Positions 53,483 to 62,241 of a stretch of DNA of 64,000 bases are shown here, in pieces. Each line of letters begins with the position of its first letter. Within the stretch, counting starts at the first letter, position 1. A program made the translations under genes and the position numbers. Origin of the DNA: CAXBDP01 sp963974465. Its GTDB lineage: Bacteria > Bacteroidota > Bacteroidia > Cytophagales > Cyclobacteriaceae. Under the pieces are notes generated by a model. That model was given only the letters and a program-made list of their open reading frames with translations, had not been told where the DNA came from and did not search any database. Location of the stretch: assembly GCA_049340005.1 (NCBI GenBank), contig JBMPIY010000003.1; one strand, given 5' to 3'.

Positions 53483-54471
53483 TGCGCAAAAATCTATTAC
53501 TTTTTTTAATCATTGGAATGTCAGTTTCGGTTGCTTGCACTACCGAAACTGACCCCATTGATACCAGCAATGTAAGTCTCGATGTAGAAATAACGCGGTT
53601 GGAGAAAGATTTTTTTCAGCTTGAAACCCAAGAAGATATTCTCAATTTCCTTGTTACACACGAAGATGTCGCTACCCAATTTTTAGGATATACCCCAGAT
53701 GACATCGAGTTAATTGAGCAATTACACAAGATGAGGTACGATCCTGCAATCGCTGAACTCTATGACGAAACCCAACGTGTTTTTGCAGACATGGATGGTT
53801 TTGAAAGCCAACTTGAAGAAGCTTTTAAGAGAATTAAAGTATTGTATCCCACATTTGAGCCACCAAAGGTATATACTATGATTACCGGAATGGGAAGTGA
53901 CTTATTGGTTACAGACAGTTTGGTAGTTATAGGTCTTGATTTTTTCTTAGGCGAAGATGCCAAATTCCGCCCAATTGATGTCCCCAACTATATTCTCCAA
54001 CGCTACAATAAGGAATATATCATTCCTGCCATTATCACGCTTATATCGGATAGATTCAATGAACTTGATCTCACTGAGAATACAATGCTCAGCGAAATGA
54101 TTTCTTATGGAAAGGCATATTATTTCACTAAGCTGATATTACCAGCAGAACCTGATGCAAATATTATTGCCTACACCAGCGAGCAAGTAGCGGATATTAA
54201 AGAGAATGAAGGAGTAATCTGGGCACATTTTATTGATAAGCAGCTTCTGTATGAATCAAGCCATTTTGAGAAAAATAAATATATGGGCGAAAGACCTTTT
54301 GTTGCTGAAATAGGCAGAAGATGCCCTGGTAGAATTGGTGCTTGGCTTGGCTGGAAAATCGTAAATGCATACATGGCCAAAAACGAGACAGTCACTGTGC
54401 AAGAGTTGATGAATACTGAAAATAGCGAGTCAATATTTTCGAATTCTTCCTATCGTCCTGGCAAGTTTTGA
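53482..54471 (+). CDS. gldB: Gliding motility lipoprotein GldB
   Basis: This 329-aa lipoprotein has a lipobox in IGMSVSVACTTETDP. It matches GldB, whose C-terminal part has a metalloprotease-like fold: MITGMGSDLLVTDSLVVIGLD, FFLGEDAKFRP, MGERPFVAEIGRRCPGRIG then AWLGWKIVNAYM. GldB is needed for gliding and type IX secretion. Its start overlaps the rng stop by 1 nt, so it is translationally coupled. Its last 22 nt overlap the convergent glycosyltransferase gene. Confidence 0.9.
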   Translation: MRKNLLLFLIIGMSVSVACTTETDPIDTSNVSLDVEITRLEKDFFQLETQEDILNFLVTHEDVATQFLGYTPDDIELIEQLHKMRYDPAIAELYDETQRVFADMDGFESQLEEAFKRIKVLYPTFEPPKVYTMITGMGSDLLVTDSLVVIGLDFFLGEDAKFRPIDVPNYILQRYNKEYIIPAIITLISDRFNELDLTENTMLSEMISYGKAYYFTKLILPAEPDANIIAYTSEQVADIKENEGVIWAHFIDKQLLYESSHFEKNKYMGERPFVAEIGRRCPGRIGAWLGWKIVNAYMAKNETVTVQELMNTENSESIFSNSSYRPGKF

Positions 54472-55622
54472 ATAAACTGTATACTTGCTTCTATTTGAAG
54501 CCTTCTATCAAATTTCTCTACTGCTAATCTTCTTGCATTCCTTTGTACCTCTTCAAGTCTGTTTGAGCTATTTAAGAATGGTTCAATCTTCTCAAAAAAC
54601 TCTTCTGGGTGTTCGGAATTGTAGGCAAACCCACAATCATTTGCTTCTACTAAATCTTTCATCCAGCCATTGAAATTTAGGATAATTAATTTTGCAGCTG
54701 CCAACCCATCAAAAAGCTTATTGGGACTGCCAGTAGTTAAAATTGAATATGGCGCATATGAAACAAATGCGGCATCCGAAGCTTCCAAAAGCTCTTTTGC
54801 TCGCCATTTTGAGCTATGATCTATGAATTCGACATTATTTAGATTGAGTGATTTTGTTTTCTCCATCAGCTCTACTCTCTCAGATCCTTCTCCCATCAAA
54901 ACAAACCTTATTTTGTCTGCCTTTTCCATAGCTATTGCAGCAACATCCAAAAGCATTTCCAAGCCATTAGCCCGACCCATAGCACCAATATAACCTATTT
55001 GAAAAATATCCACCTCGTCCTTTTTAACCTCCCGCTTACAATTAAAATATTCTACATCAGCAAAATTTGTAATCGTCGTTAATGGCTTTTTAATAGCGCC
55101 AAGTTTTTTGTGAATTGCCTCTTCAATTGATGAAGAAAGAGCTATTATACCAGCGGAATTTGTATAAATTCTTCTTTCTAAATTATACAACAAAGACTTT
55201 AAGACGGGATTTCGAATATAACCTAGTTCAATTGGTGCATCTGGCCATAAATCACCCACCTCCACGAGGAATGGTTTTTTCAATAACAAGCCCAATGCAG
55301 GCACAGAAAGTGGGGTAGTAATTAAATAAAATAAATCTGTTTTTGGAGAAAGTGATTTTGCAGTGGAATATGCTTTTCTGGCAAATATTCCAAATGACTT
55401 TACACGTCGCCAAAATTTAAATTGATTGTGATAGGGAACAGGCAAATAGATAACTTTGATACCATCAATAAAGAGCTCTTGATATTCAGGTTTATTCCAA
55501 GAGCTAATTACAGTGACTTCAAATTCTCTTTCAACAAGGCCTTTTGCTAAATACCATGAACGAATACCACCACCATCTTCAGGTGTTTTAAAATACTGAT
55601 GGATAATGGTAATTCTCTTCAT
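54450..55622 (-). CDS. Glycosyltransferase family 4 (GT-B fold)
   Basis: This 390-aa protein has a WbuB/WcaI-type start (IIHQYFKTPEDGGGIRSWYLAKGL), a donor-binding GYIGAMGRANGLEMLLDVAA, FVLMGEGSERVELMEK and the EX7E-type region APYSILTTGSPNKLFDGLAA. It transfers a sugar, probably for exopolysaccharide or lipopolysaccharide. The 31 nt upstream of its start contain an octamer at 55646, the only clearly intergenic one. Its 3' end overlaps gldB by 22 nt. Another octamer lies at 55028. Confidence 0.92.
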   Translation of the reverse strand: MKRITIIHQYFKTPEDGGGIRSWYLAKGLVEREFEVTVISSWNKPEYQELFIDGIKVIYLPVPYHNQFKFWRRVKSFGIFARKAYSTAKSLSPKTDLFYLITTPLSVPALGLLLKKPFLVEVGDLWPDAPIELGYIRNPVLKSLLYNLERRIYTNSAGIIALSSSIEEAIHKKLGAIKKPLTTITNFADVEYFNCKREVKKDEVDIFQIGYIGAMGRANGLEMLLDVAAIAMEKADKIRFVLMGEGSERVELMEKTKSLNLNNVEFIDHSSKWRAKELLEASDAAFVSYAPYSILTTGSPNKLFDGLAAAKLIILNFNGWMKDLVEANDCGFAYNSEHPEEFFEKIEPFLNSSNRLEEVQRNARRLAVEKFDRRLQIEASIQFIQNLPGR

Positions 55623-55653
55623 GTGCGAAAGATAAAAACAAAAAAGCGGGAGG

Positions 55654-56307
55654 TTATGCTAAAGTCCTCTGTTGCTTTTCGAAATACTTGCACATAAAAC
55701 TCAACTTACAAGCCTTGCAATTGGGAGTCCGAGCTAAGCAGATATATCGGCCATGCAATATTAACCAATGGTGAGCTTTGGGAACGAGCTCTTTTGGTAT
55801 ATGCTTTACTAATTGCTTTTCTACTTCCAGGGGAGTTTTAGCTGTAAGTGGTACAAGCCCCATTCGTCGCGAAACACGATATACATGCGTATCTACAGCC
55901 ATGGTTGGCTGATTATAAATAACAGATAAAATCACATTGGCGGTTTTGCGACCAACACCGGGCAATCGGATGAGATCTTCCATTCTACCGGGGACTTCAC
56001 TTCCAAATTCGTCCACCAATAGTTTGGCCATTCCGATAATGTGCTTGGTCTTATTATTCGGGTAGCTAATAGACCGAATATAAGGAAACACCTCATCGAA
56101 GTGAGCAACAGCAAGAGACTCTGGGGTTGGAAATCTTTCTATTAAGGCTGGAGTGACCATATTCACTCGCTTGTCTGTACACTGAGCACTTAAAATTACG
56201 GCAATAAGGAGCTGATAAGAGTTGGCATAGACCAACTCTGTTTCAGGTTCCGGCATTTCGTTGGAAAAGTACTCGATCAGTGCTTTGTACCGATCTGATT
56301 TTCGCAT
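55654..56307 (-). CDS. nth: Endonuclease III
   Basis: This 217-aa base-excision glycosylase/AP lyase has SAQCTDKRVN with the helix-hairpin-helix MEDLIRLPGVGRKTANVIL, the catalytic Lys in PGVGRKTAN, and the Asp in AVDTHVYRVSRRM. The 4Fe-4S ligands are Cys-x6-Cys-x2-Cys-x5-Cys in CLARTPNCKACKLSFMC. Substrates are oxidised pyrimidines. It is downstream of the 77-aa gene by 12 nt, on the same strand as the sigma factor. Confidence 0.96.
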   Translation of the reverse strand: MRKSDRYKALIEYFSNEMPEPETELVYANSYQLLIAVILSAQCTDKRVNMVTPALIERFPTPESLAVAHFDEVFPYIRSISYPNNKTKHIIGMAKLLVDEFGSEVPGRMEDLIRLPGVGRKTANVILSVIYNQPTMAVDTHVYRVSRRMGLVPLTAKTPLEVEKQLVKHIPKELVPKAHHWLILHGRYICLARTPNCKACKLSFMCKYFEKQQRTLA

Positions 56308-56319
56308 TCTAATTCGTTT

Positions 56320-56553
56320 TTAAACCGAATGCAAGTTAGTATTTTTTGAATACGCTAAAATCGATTCCACACATCTATCAGACGGACTTGCGCTAAAATT
56401 TCTCAGACTACTCACAGCTGAAAGAGTTTCATTGTACTGATCGATCACCTCGTGATCAACCAATAGAGAAAGCTCTATTTGCTGGTTCTCCTCTGAGTTT
56501 GTTTCATCATAAATGTATCTGACAATGTCATTTTGGGTAGATGTTTTGATCAT
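56320..56553 (-). CDS. Small 77-aa protein coupled to the ECF sigma factor
   Basis: This 77-aa protein (MIKTSTQNDIVRYIYDETNS, then acidic helices SEENQQIELSLLVDHEVI) starts inside the sigma-factor gene, overlapping it by 26 nt. Its size and position suit a short cytoplasmic anti-sigma or adaptor. It has no membrane segment and only a single Cys, so a zinc anti-sigma (HxxxCxxC) is not supported. Function unknown. Confidence 0.65.
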   Translation of the reverse strand: MIKTSTQNDIVRYIYDETNSEENQQIELSLLVDHEVIDQYNETLSAVSSLRNFSASPSDRCVESILAYSKNTNLHSV

Positions 56554-57127
56554 ACGCTATATTATGTTTAACCATTTTTTTCTTTAAGTTAATCAGTGCA
56601 TAGCGCATTCTTCCCAAGGCAGTGTTAATACTAACACCTGTGGATTCGGCAATTTCATGAAAGCTCATTTCCATATAATGGCGCATTACCAATACCTCCC
56701 GCTGCGTATCAGGCAACTCTTTGATAAAGCGTTTCAACATTGCATTAGTGTCATTTCGAATCTGAACATTCTCCCATGATTCCTCAGTAAATTCAAGTGT
56801 ATTGAATACTGAAGAACCGTCCTCCATAATAATGGTAGGATAGCGTTTCGCTTTTCTAAAATGATCTATCGCAAGATTGTGAGCAATTCTTTGAACCCAC
56901 GGCAAAAACTTGCCTTCTTCATTGTACCTTCCAGACTTAATGGTGTTAATCACCTTAATGAAGGTTTCCTGAAATAAATCTTCCGCTATGTACTGATCTT
57001 TTACAATCAGATAGATGGTGGTGAAAATTTTGTTCTTGTGGCGTTCAACCAGCTGAGCAAAAGCATCTTCGTTACCATTCTTGTAAAGCGCCAGCAGTTG
57101 GCTGTCGCTCAAACCATAATCTCTCAT
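56528..57127 (-). CDS. RNA polymerase sigma factor, ECF subfamily
   Basis: This 199-aa sigma-70 family protein has region 2 with AEDLFQETFIKVINTIKSGRY and FLPWVQRIAHNLAIDHFRKAKR, and region 4 with LPDTQREVLVMRHYMEMSFHEIAESTGVSINTALGRMRYAL. It is divergent from uvrA, with 275 nt between them. The coupled 77-aa gene is the likely cognate regulator, and nth follows. An octamer lies at 56695. Confidence 0.95.
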   Translation of the reverse strand: MRDYGLSDSQLLALYKNGNEDAFAQLVERHKNKIFTTIYLIVKDQYIAEDLFQETFIKVINTIKSGRYNEEGKFLPWVQRIAHNLAIDHFRKAKRYPTIIMEDGSSVFNTLEFTEESWENVQIRNDTNAMLKRFIKELPDTQREVLVMRHYMEMSFHEIAESTGVSINTALGRMRYALINLKKKMVKHNIAYDQNIYPK

Positions 57128-57385
57128 GTGTTTGTACTTTTAGTAAACGTAGAGCTTTATATCATATTGTCTGGTTTAGAGTGAGAAGTAAAAAAATTAA
57201 ATAGGCTCAAATGTATCCTTTCAATGCATACTTGCAAAATTTTTTAAATGTTTTTTTGGAATACTTAATAAAAAAAATGCTTCTATACTGATTTCTGCAA
57301 CATTATTAAGCAGTGGAAATCGGCGATACGCAAAAACTCTGCTGCAAAAAATGTGAAATAATATCCGAAACCATTTGCTAAAACG

Positions 57386-57393
57386 TATTTTTG
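57386..57393 (+). promoter_or_regulatory. TAnnTTTG box just before uvrA
   Basis: TATTTTTG lies 9 nt before the uvrA ATG. It matches the Bacteroidota -7 box, but no -33 TTG is found at the right distance. Confidence 0.35.
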
Positions 57394-57402
57394 TATCACA
57401 GT

Positions 57403-60228
57403 ATGCTCGATTCAAAATTGGAACTAAAACCATTCGACCCGGAAGTAATAGACCCGAAAGAGTTTATTATTATCCATAAGGCTCGTGTCAATAATCTTAA
57501 AAATCTTTCTGTTGCCATTCCACGCAATAAGCTTGTGGTAATTACCGGGCTTTCGGGCTCAGGAAAATCCTCCTTGGCCTTTGATACGCTTTTTGCAGAA
57601 GGACAAAGAATGTATGTAGAAAGCCTAAGTGCCTATTCGAGACAATTCTTGGGCAGAATGCAAAAACCTGAAGTGGACTTTATAAGGGGTGTTTCACCTG
57701 CAATTGCTATTGAACAAAAGGTAAGTAATCGTAATCCTAGATCTACAGTGGGTACAAGCACGGAGATTTATGATTACCTCAAACTTCTTTTTGCACGAAT
57801 TGGGATTACTTATTCTCCGAAATCTGGAGAGATAGTCAAAAAAGACTCCGTTGCAGATGTTGTCAATTTCCTACTGGAACATGAGCTTGGAACAAAGTTT
57901 TTGGTGCTTTGCGAATTAAAGCTTAGTAAGGAAAGAACCCTCAAAAAAGAACTTGAATTGCTTTTGCAAAAGGGCTTCTCTAGGGTGATGGTGAATGGAG
58001 AAGTTTCCTTTGTCGAAGATTTGCTTAATGAAAATCTAAAATTAGGCAAGAAGGATAGAATTGAAATTCTGATTGATAGAGGTGTTGTAAATAAGGAGGA
58101 TGAAGATGCTATTTTTAGAACTTCGGATTCAATCCAAACAGCATTTTTCGAAGGAGAAGGTACATGCATCATCCTAATAGTTGATGGCAAGCAAAGAGTA
58201 TTTTCAGACAAATTTGAGCTGGACGGAATTGTGTTTGAAGAACCAAGCGTAAATTTCTTTAGCTTCAACAATCCATATGGTGCATGCCAAACTTGCGAAG
58301 GTTTTGGTAAGGTGCTGGGAATAGATGAAGATTTGGTGATACCAGATAAGAGCCTAAGTATATATGAAGGCGCTGTATTGCCGTGGCGATCTGAATCATT
58401 TGCAAACTGGCAACAACCCTTAGTGAAGAATGGGATTCATTTTGACTTCCCAATTCATAGGCCATACAATGAGCTCACTTTGGAGCAACAAAGACTTGTA
58501 TGGGATGGCAATAAGTATTTCGATGGTATAAATGCTTTCTTTGCCCATTTGGAGTCAAAAACACATAAGATCCAATATCGAGTATTGCTATCTAGATACA
58601 GAGGCCGAACTGTCTGCCCTGATTGTAGAGGAAGTAGGTTGAGAAAAGATGCTGCATTTGTTAAAATTGATGGGTATTCGATTACCGACTTGGTATTAAA
58701 GCCAATCGATAAGCTTGCAGAAATTTTTGACTCCTTAAATATCAACAAATTTCAAGAAAAGGTCGCGAAGAGAATTCTAACTGAAATAAAGAACCGTATT
58801 GGGTTTCTGGAGCAAGTTGGTTTGGGCTATCTTACATTAAATAGACTTACCTCCACTTTGTCTGGTGGAGAGTTTCAGCGTATTAAATTATCGACTTCCT
58901 TGGGTAGCGCACTTGTAGGATCCATGTATATTTTGGATGAGCCAAGCATTGGACTGCACCCTAGAGATACTGATAGACTTATTGGGGTCTTGAAGTCGCT
59001 AAGGGATATTGGCAATACGGTGATTGTGGTGGAGCATGAAGAAAAAGTAATGCATGCTGCGGATCAGATTATAGATATTGGGCCTGATGCCGGAAATCAT
59101 GGTGGGAATTTGGTGTTTCAAGGGACAATGGATGAACTTAAAGCTTCATCCGCTTCATGGACTGCCAAATATCTAAATGGAACCGAGAAGATCCTCCCGC
59201 CATCCTCCCGCCGTCAATGGAAAGACGCTGTTATAATAAGAGGCGCTCGCGAGAATAATCTCAAAAGTATCGACGTTCAGTTTCCTTTAGACATCCTCAC
59301 AGTGATTACTGGTGTAAGTGGTTCGGGCAAATCTACTTTGATCAAAAAGATCTTGCACCCTTCTATTGCTAAAATACTAGGTGTCGGAGCAGAAGCTACA
59401 GGCAAGTTTGATAAGCTGGAAGGTGATTATAAAAGAGTAAGTCAGATCGAATTTGTAGATCAAAACCCAATTGGCAAATCTTCCAGATCCAATCCTGTAA
59501 CATATGTAAAAGCTTATGACGCAATTCGACAACTTTATGCTGAGCTACCTTTGAGCAAACAAAGAGCATATAAGCCTGCATTTTTCTCATTCAATGTAGA
59601 TGGAGGGCGCTGTGAAGATTGCCAAGGTGAGGGAACAGTGAAAATCGAAATGCAATTCATGGCAGATATTTACCTCACATGCGAAAGTTGCAAGGGTAAG
59701 CGATTCAAATCCGAGATTTTGGATGTGGTGTATAATAACAAGAATATTTCTGAAGTATTGGAAATGACTGTTGATGAAGCACTCATCTTTTTTGTAGCTC
59801 AGCAGTCAATTATCAATAAACTGAAACCACTTCAAGATGTAGGTTTAGGGTATATTCGCTTGGGTCAATCTTCAAATTCTCTTTCTGGTGGTGAAGCCCA
59901 ACGAGTGAAATTGGCTTCTTTCCTTGGCCGAAGTGGTAAAACAAGCAAAGATCATATACTATTTATATTCGATGAGCCAACTACCGGGCTGCATTTCCAT
60001 GATATCAAAAAGCTATTGGGCGCTATAAATGCCTTAGTAGATCAGGGAAATTCAGCTATCATAATTGAACACAATATGGAGGTAATAAAATCTGCAGATT
60101 GGATAATAGACCTCGGCCCTGAAGGTGGGGAAGCGGGAGGGTATGTGGTTTTCGAAGGCACTCCCGACGAAATGATCAAAAGCGATAAGGGCTATACCTC
60201 AAGCTACCTTGCTGAAAATTGGCTATAA
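57403..60228 (+). CDS. uvrA: Excinuclease ABC subunit A
   Basis: This 941-aa protein recognises bulky DNA damage in nucleotide excision repair. It has two ABC ATPase cassettes with Walker A GLSGSGKSSLAFDTLFAEGQ and GVSGSGKSTLIKKIL, signatures LSGGEFQRIKL and LSGGEAQRVKL, and zinc-finger pairs CQTCEGFG, CPDCRGSRL, CEDCQGEG and CESCKGKRF. The ATG at 57403 (MLDSKLELKPF) is preferred to a TTG at 57391. Three octamers lie in it, two in tandem at 59193 and 59204, which encode ILPPSSRR. Confidence 0.97.
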   Translation: MLDSKLELKPFDPEVIDPKEFIIIHKARVNNLKNLSVAIPRNKLVVITGLSGSGKSSLAFDTLFAEGQRMYVESLSAYSRQFLGRMQKPEVDFIRGVSPAIAIEQKVSNRNPRSTVGTSTEIYDYLKLLFARIGITYSPKSGEIVKKDSVADVVNFLLEHELGTKFLVLCELKLSKERTLKKELELLLQKGFSRVMVNGEVSFVEDLLNENLKLGKKDRIEILIDRGVVNKEDEDAIFRTSDSIQTAFFEGEGTCIILIVDGKQRVFSDKFELDGIVFEEPSVNFFSFNNPYGACQTCEGFGKVLGIDEDLVIPDKSLSIYEGAVLPWRSESFANWQQPLVKNGIHFDFPIHRPYNELTLEQQRLVWDGNKYFDGINAFFAHLESKTHKIQYRVLLSRYRGRTVCPDCRGSRLRKDAAFVKIDGYSITDLVLKPIDKLAEIFDSLNINKFQEKVAKRILTEIKNRIGFLEQVGLGYLTLNRLTSTLSGGEFQRIKLSTSLGSALVGSMYILDEPSIGLHPRDTDRLIGVLKSLRDIGNTVIVVEHEEKVMHAADQIIDIGPDAGNHGGNLVFQGTMDELKASSASWTAKYLNGTEKILPPSSRRQWKDAVIIRGARENNLKSIDVQFPLDILTVITGVSGSGKSTLIKKILHPSIAKILGVGAEATGKFDKLEGDYKRVSQIEFVDQNPIGKSSRSNPVTYVKAYDAIRQLYAELPLSKQRAYKPAFFSFNVDGGRCEDCQGEGTVKIEMQFMADIYLTCESCKGKRFKSEILDVVYNNKNISEVLEMTVDEALIFFVAQQSIINKLKPLQDVGLGYIRLGQSSNSLSGGEAQRVKLASFLGRSGKTSKDHILFIFDEPTTGLHFHDIKKLLGAINALVDQGNSAIIIEHNMEVIKSADWIIDLGPEGGEAGGYVVFEGTPDEMIKSDKGYTSSYLAENWL

Positions 60229-60232
60229 AAAA

Positions 60233-60255
60233 GGCTGTCCCAAATAGAGACAGCC
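60233..60255. terminator. Terminator shared by uvrA and the YcxB-like gene
   Basis: A 7-bp GGCTGTC/GACAGCC stem (60233-60239 with 60249-60255) lies between convergent genes. On the minus strand it is followed by CCTTTTTT, on the plus strand by a weaker T-rich run, so it may act in both directions. Confidence 0.7.
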
Positions 60256-60280
60256 CAAATATTTTCATCTTTTTAACCCC

Positions 60281-60754
60281 TTACTTTGTTAATTCTTTCC
60301 TACGAAGAATTGTTTCTACAAATTTTCTTTCATTGTCTGTATTGAAAATTCGAAAGGGCAAATAGATAAATTGTGCTTTAGATAAAACGAATAGAAAAGC
60401 ATCCTTTTTGATTTCAGCTTTTTTGATTTTATCCCAAGTCACCGGCATCCCTTGTTTGGTATTCACCCAAATGATAATATCCTTACTGGTGATCTGATAG
60501 CTCAGTTTCTCAAATAGCATTTTGGTTTGCTCCATTTGGGTAACTCCGGCAAACTGAATAAGCCAAAACAACCAATAAAGCGCTAAAGCGATAAGAGCAC
60601 CTATCCACCACCAATTAGATGGAACAACGAAAGTCATCGCGCAAATGGCGATAAAGATGAGCCATACCCACCATTGCTCTTTTAGAATATTCTTGAGACC
60701 TAATTTTATAAATGTGCTGGTTTCCAGCTTATATTTTTTCGTTTTAACGATCAT
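60281..60754 (-). CDS. YcxB-like membrane protein
   Basis: This 157-aa protein has two adjacent membrane helices (WWVWLIFIAICAMTFVV, WWWIGALIALALYWLFWL) followed by a PH-like cytoplasmic beta domain (SYQITSKDIIIWVNTKQG, IKKAEIKKDAFLFVLSKAQF, YLPFRIFN). This fits the YcxB-like family of unknown function. It lies 81 nt downstream of nadC on the same strand. Confidence 0.8.
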   Translation of the reverse strand: MIVKTKKYKLETSTFIKLGLKNILKEQWWVWLIFIAICAMTFVVPSNWWWIGALIALALYWLFWLIQFAGVTQMEQTKMLFEKLSYQITSKDIIIWVNTKQGMPVTWDKIKKAEIKKDAFLFVLSKAQFIYLPFRIFNTDNERKFVETILRRKELTK

Positions 60755-60835
60755 TACAATTGTATTTAATTTCTTGCTCTTAAAAAGGCTTGCAAATATC
60801 CGATTTTAAAAGGAATTCAAGAAATAAATATTCGA

Positions 60836-61708
60836 TTAAGAACCAACTGCTTTGAGGCTTAAATCTAAGCTCTTATATGAATGAGTAAGAGCACCAACCG
60901 AAATATAATCTACACCCGTTTCGGCTACTGCTTTAATATTGGCTTCGGTAATTCCACCAGATGCCTCGGTTTCAAACCTACCTCTTATCAATCCAACAGC
61001 CTCTAAAAGCATCTCAGGCTTCATATTATCTAAAAGGATTCTATGAACTCCACCCTCATCTAGCACTTCTTTTACTTCATTAATTGATCGAGTTTCAATT
61101 TCAATCCTTAAATCTTTGCCATGTTCTTTGAGGTAGGTCTTGGTAGCTCGTATAGCTTTTGATATCCCACCACAAAAATCAACATGATTATCTTTCAACA
61201 GTATCATATCAAATAAACCGAATCGGTGATTTACACCTCCACCAATAGCAACTGCCCACTTTTCAATCATTCTGAATCCAGGCGTAGTTTTGCGTGTATC
61301 CAAAAGCCTGGCTTTTGTATGATTTATCAATCGATTCAATTTGTAAGTATACGTGGCAATTGCACTCATTCTTTGCATGCAATTGAGCACCAATCGCTCT
61401 CCCGTTAAAATACTAGCGGCAGGACCTTCTACTAGAAATATCACTTCACCTTTACTCATTCTAGAGCCATCCTTTTTTAGGATTTGCACATTAAGTCTTG
61501 TGTCTAGTCTCTTAAAAATCATTTCGGCCAAATCTACCCCAGCCACGACGCCATCATCCTTGCAAAGTAAGCGAGCCATTTCATTGGCTCCTGGTGGTAT
61601 AGAGGCTAAAGAAGTATGATCACCATCACCAATATCTTCCTTTAGAGCTAATTCGATAAAATCATTGATACCTTCTTGCGAAAGGTAAGGGAGTGTTTTC
61701 CAGTTCAT
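60836..61708 (-). CDS. nadC: Nicotinate-nucleotide pyrophosphorylase (quinolinate PRTase)
   Basis: This 290-aa enzyme converts quinolinate and PRPP to nicotinate mononucleotide in NAD synthesis. It has LALKEDIGDGDHTS, RLVLNCMQRMSAIAT, LLDTRKTTPGFRMIEK, DMILLKDNHVDFCGG and the barrel end EASGGITEANIKAVAETG. It starts 4 nt after the DUF4783 gene. It does not itself show a link to the kynurenine enzymes suggested elsewhere in the window, though both routes share quinolinate chemistry. Confidence 0.97.
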   Translation of the reverse strand: MNWKTLPYLSQEGINDFIELALKEDIGDGDHTSLASIPPGANEMARLLCKDDGVVAGVDLAEMIFKRLDTRLNVQILKKDGSRMSKGEVIFLVEGPAASILTGERLVLNCMQRMSAIATYTYKLNRLINHTKARLLDTRKTTPGFRMIEKWAVAIGGGVNHRFGLFDMILLKDNHVDFCGGISKAIRATKTYLKEHGKDLRIEIETRSINEVKEVLDEGGVHRILLDNMKPEMLLEAVGLIRGRFETEASGGITEANIKAVAETGVDYISVGALTHSYKSLDLSLKAVGS

Positions 61709-61712
61709 TTAC

Positions 61713-62123
61713 TTATTCTCGGCTGAAGTCTAAATTATAAATTTTATATATATCATTAACCTTACGCACTCGTACCAAAACTCTAAAATTCCCATTGGTC
61801 GAAGCATACTTTCCTATCACATATTGAAGACCATCTTTTGGGCCACCTTCGTGAATTATTTGAAAGCTAATTGGAGGATTCTTTTGAAAAAAATCTTTTA
61901 GGACGAACTCCGCTTGGGCGCTGCTGAAAGTCTGCTGATCCTTGTCAATGGTAATATCTACCCTATCATGGAGCATTTTAACCAATTCTTTGGAGTTGCC
62001 ACTTTTTATCAGATTGCCCGCTTGAGTTAACACAGCATTTTGACCAATTGCATTTTGGGTGAATAGAAAACTTATGAGCAAAAAACTTGTTAGATATACT
62101 AAACTTCTATTGTGTAAATGCAT
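61713..62123 (-). CDS. DUF4783-type secreted protein
   Basis: This 136-aa protein has a signal peptide (VYLTSFLLISFLFTQNAIGQ) followed by a small NTF2-like alpha/beta domain (LVKMLHDRVDITIDKDQQTF, FVLKDFFQKNPPISFQIIHEG, FRVLVRVRKVNDIYKIYNL). It matches the DUF4783 family that Bacteroidota carry next to nadC. It is likely periplasmic, function unknown. It is divergent from gpmI with 118 nt between. Confidence 0.85.
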   Translation of the reverse strand: MHLHNRSLVYLTSFLLISFLFTQNAIGQNAVLTQAGNLIKSGNSKELVKMLHDRVDITIDKDQQTFSSAQAEFVLKDFFQKNPPISFQIIHEGGPKDGLQYVIGKYASTNGNFRVLVRVRKVNDIYKIYNLDFSRE

Positions 62124-62229
62124 AATTATGAGGTTTTTAAAATAATCATTTGTCTAAAACTGTGCCATTTGCAAAAAATGTCCTTAGAATCGAAAAACGA
62201 GCTATAAGTCAAATTTAATAAACGAGCTG

Positions 62230-62237
62230 TATCTTTG
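62230..62237 (+). promoter_or_regulatory. TAnnTTTG box 4 nt before the gpmI start
   Basis: TATCTTTG is a perfect -7 match and ends 4 nt before the ATG, so the transcript would be nearly leaderless. A -33 TTG is not evident at 17-23 nt. Confidence 0.45.
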
Positions 62238-62241
62238 AAAC

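Noticed and set aside
57810..58271. Minus-strand open frame of 153 aa within uvrA
   Set aside because: A shadow of uvrA codons with no domain features.
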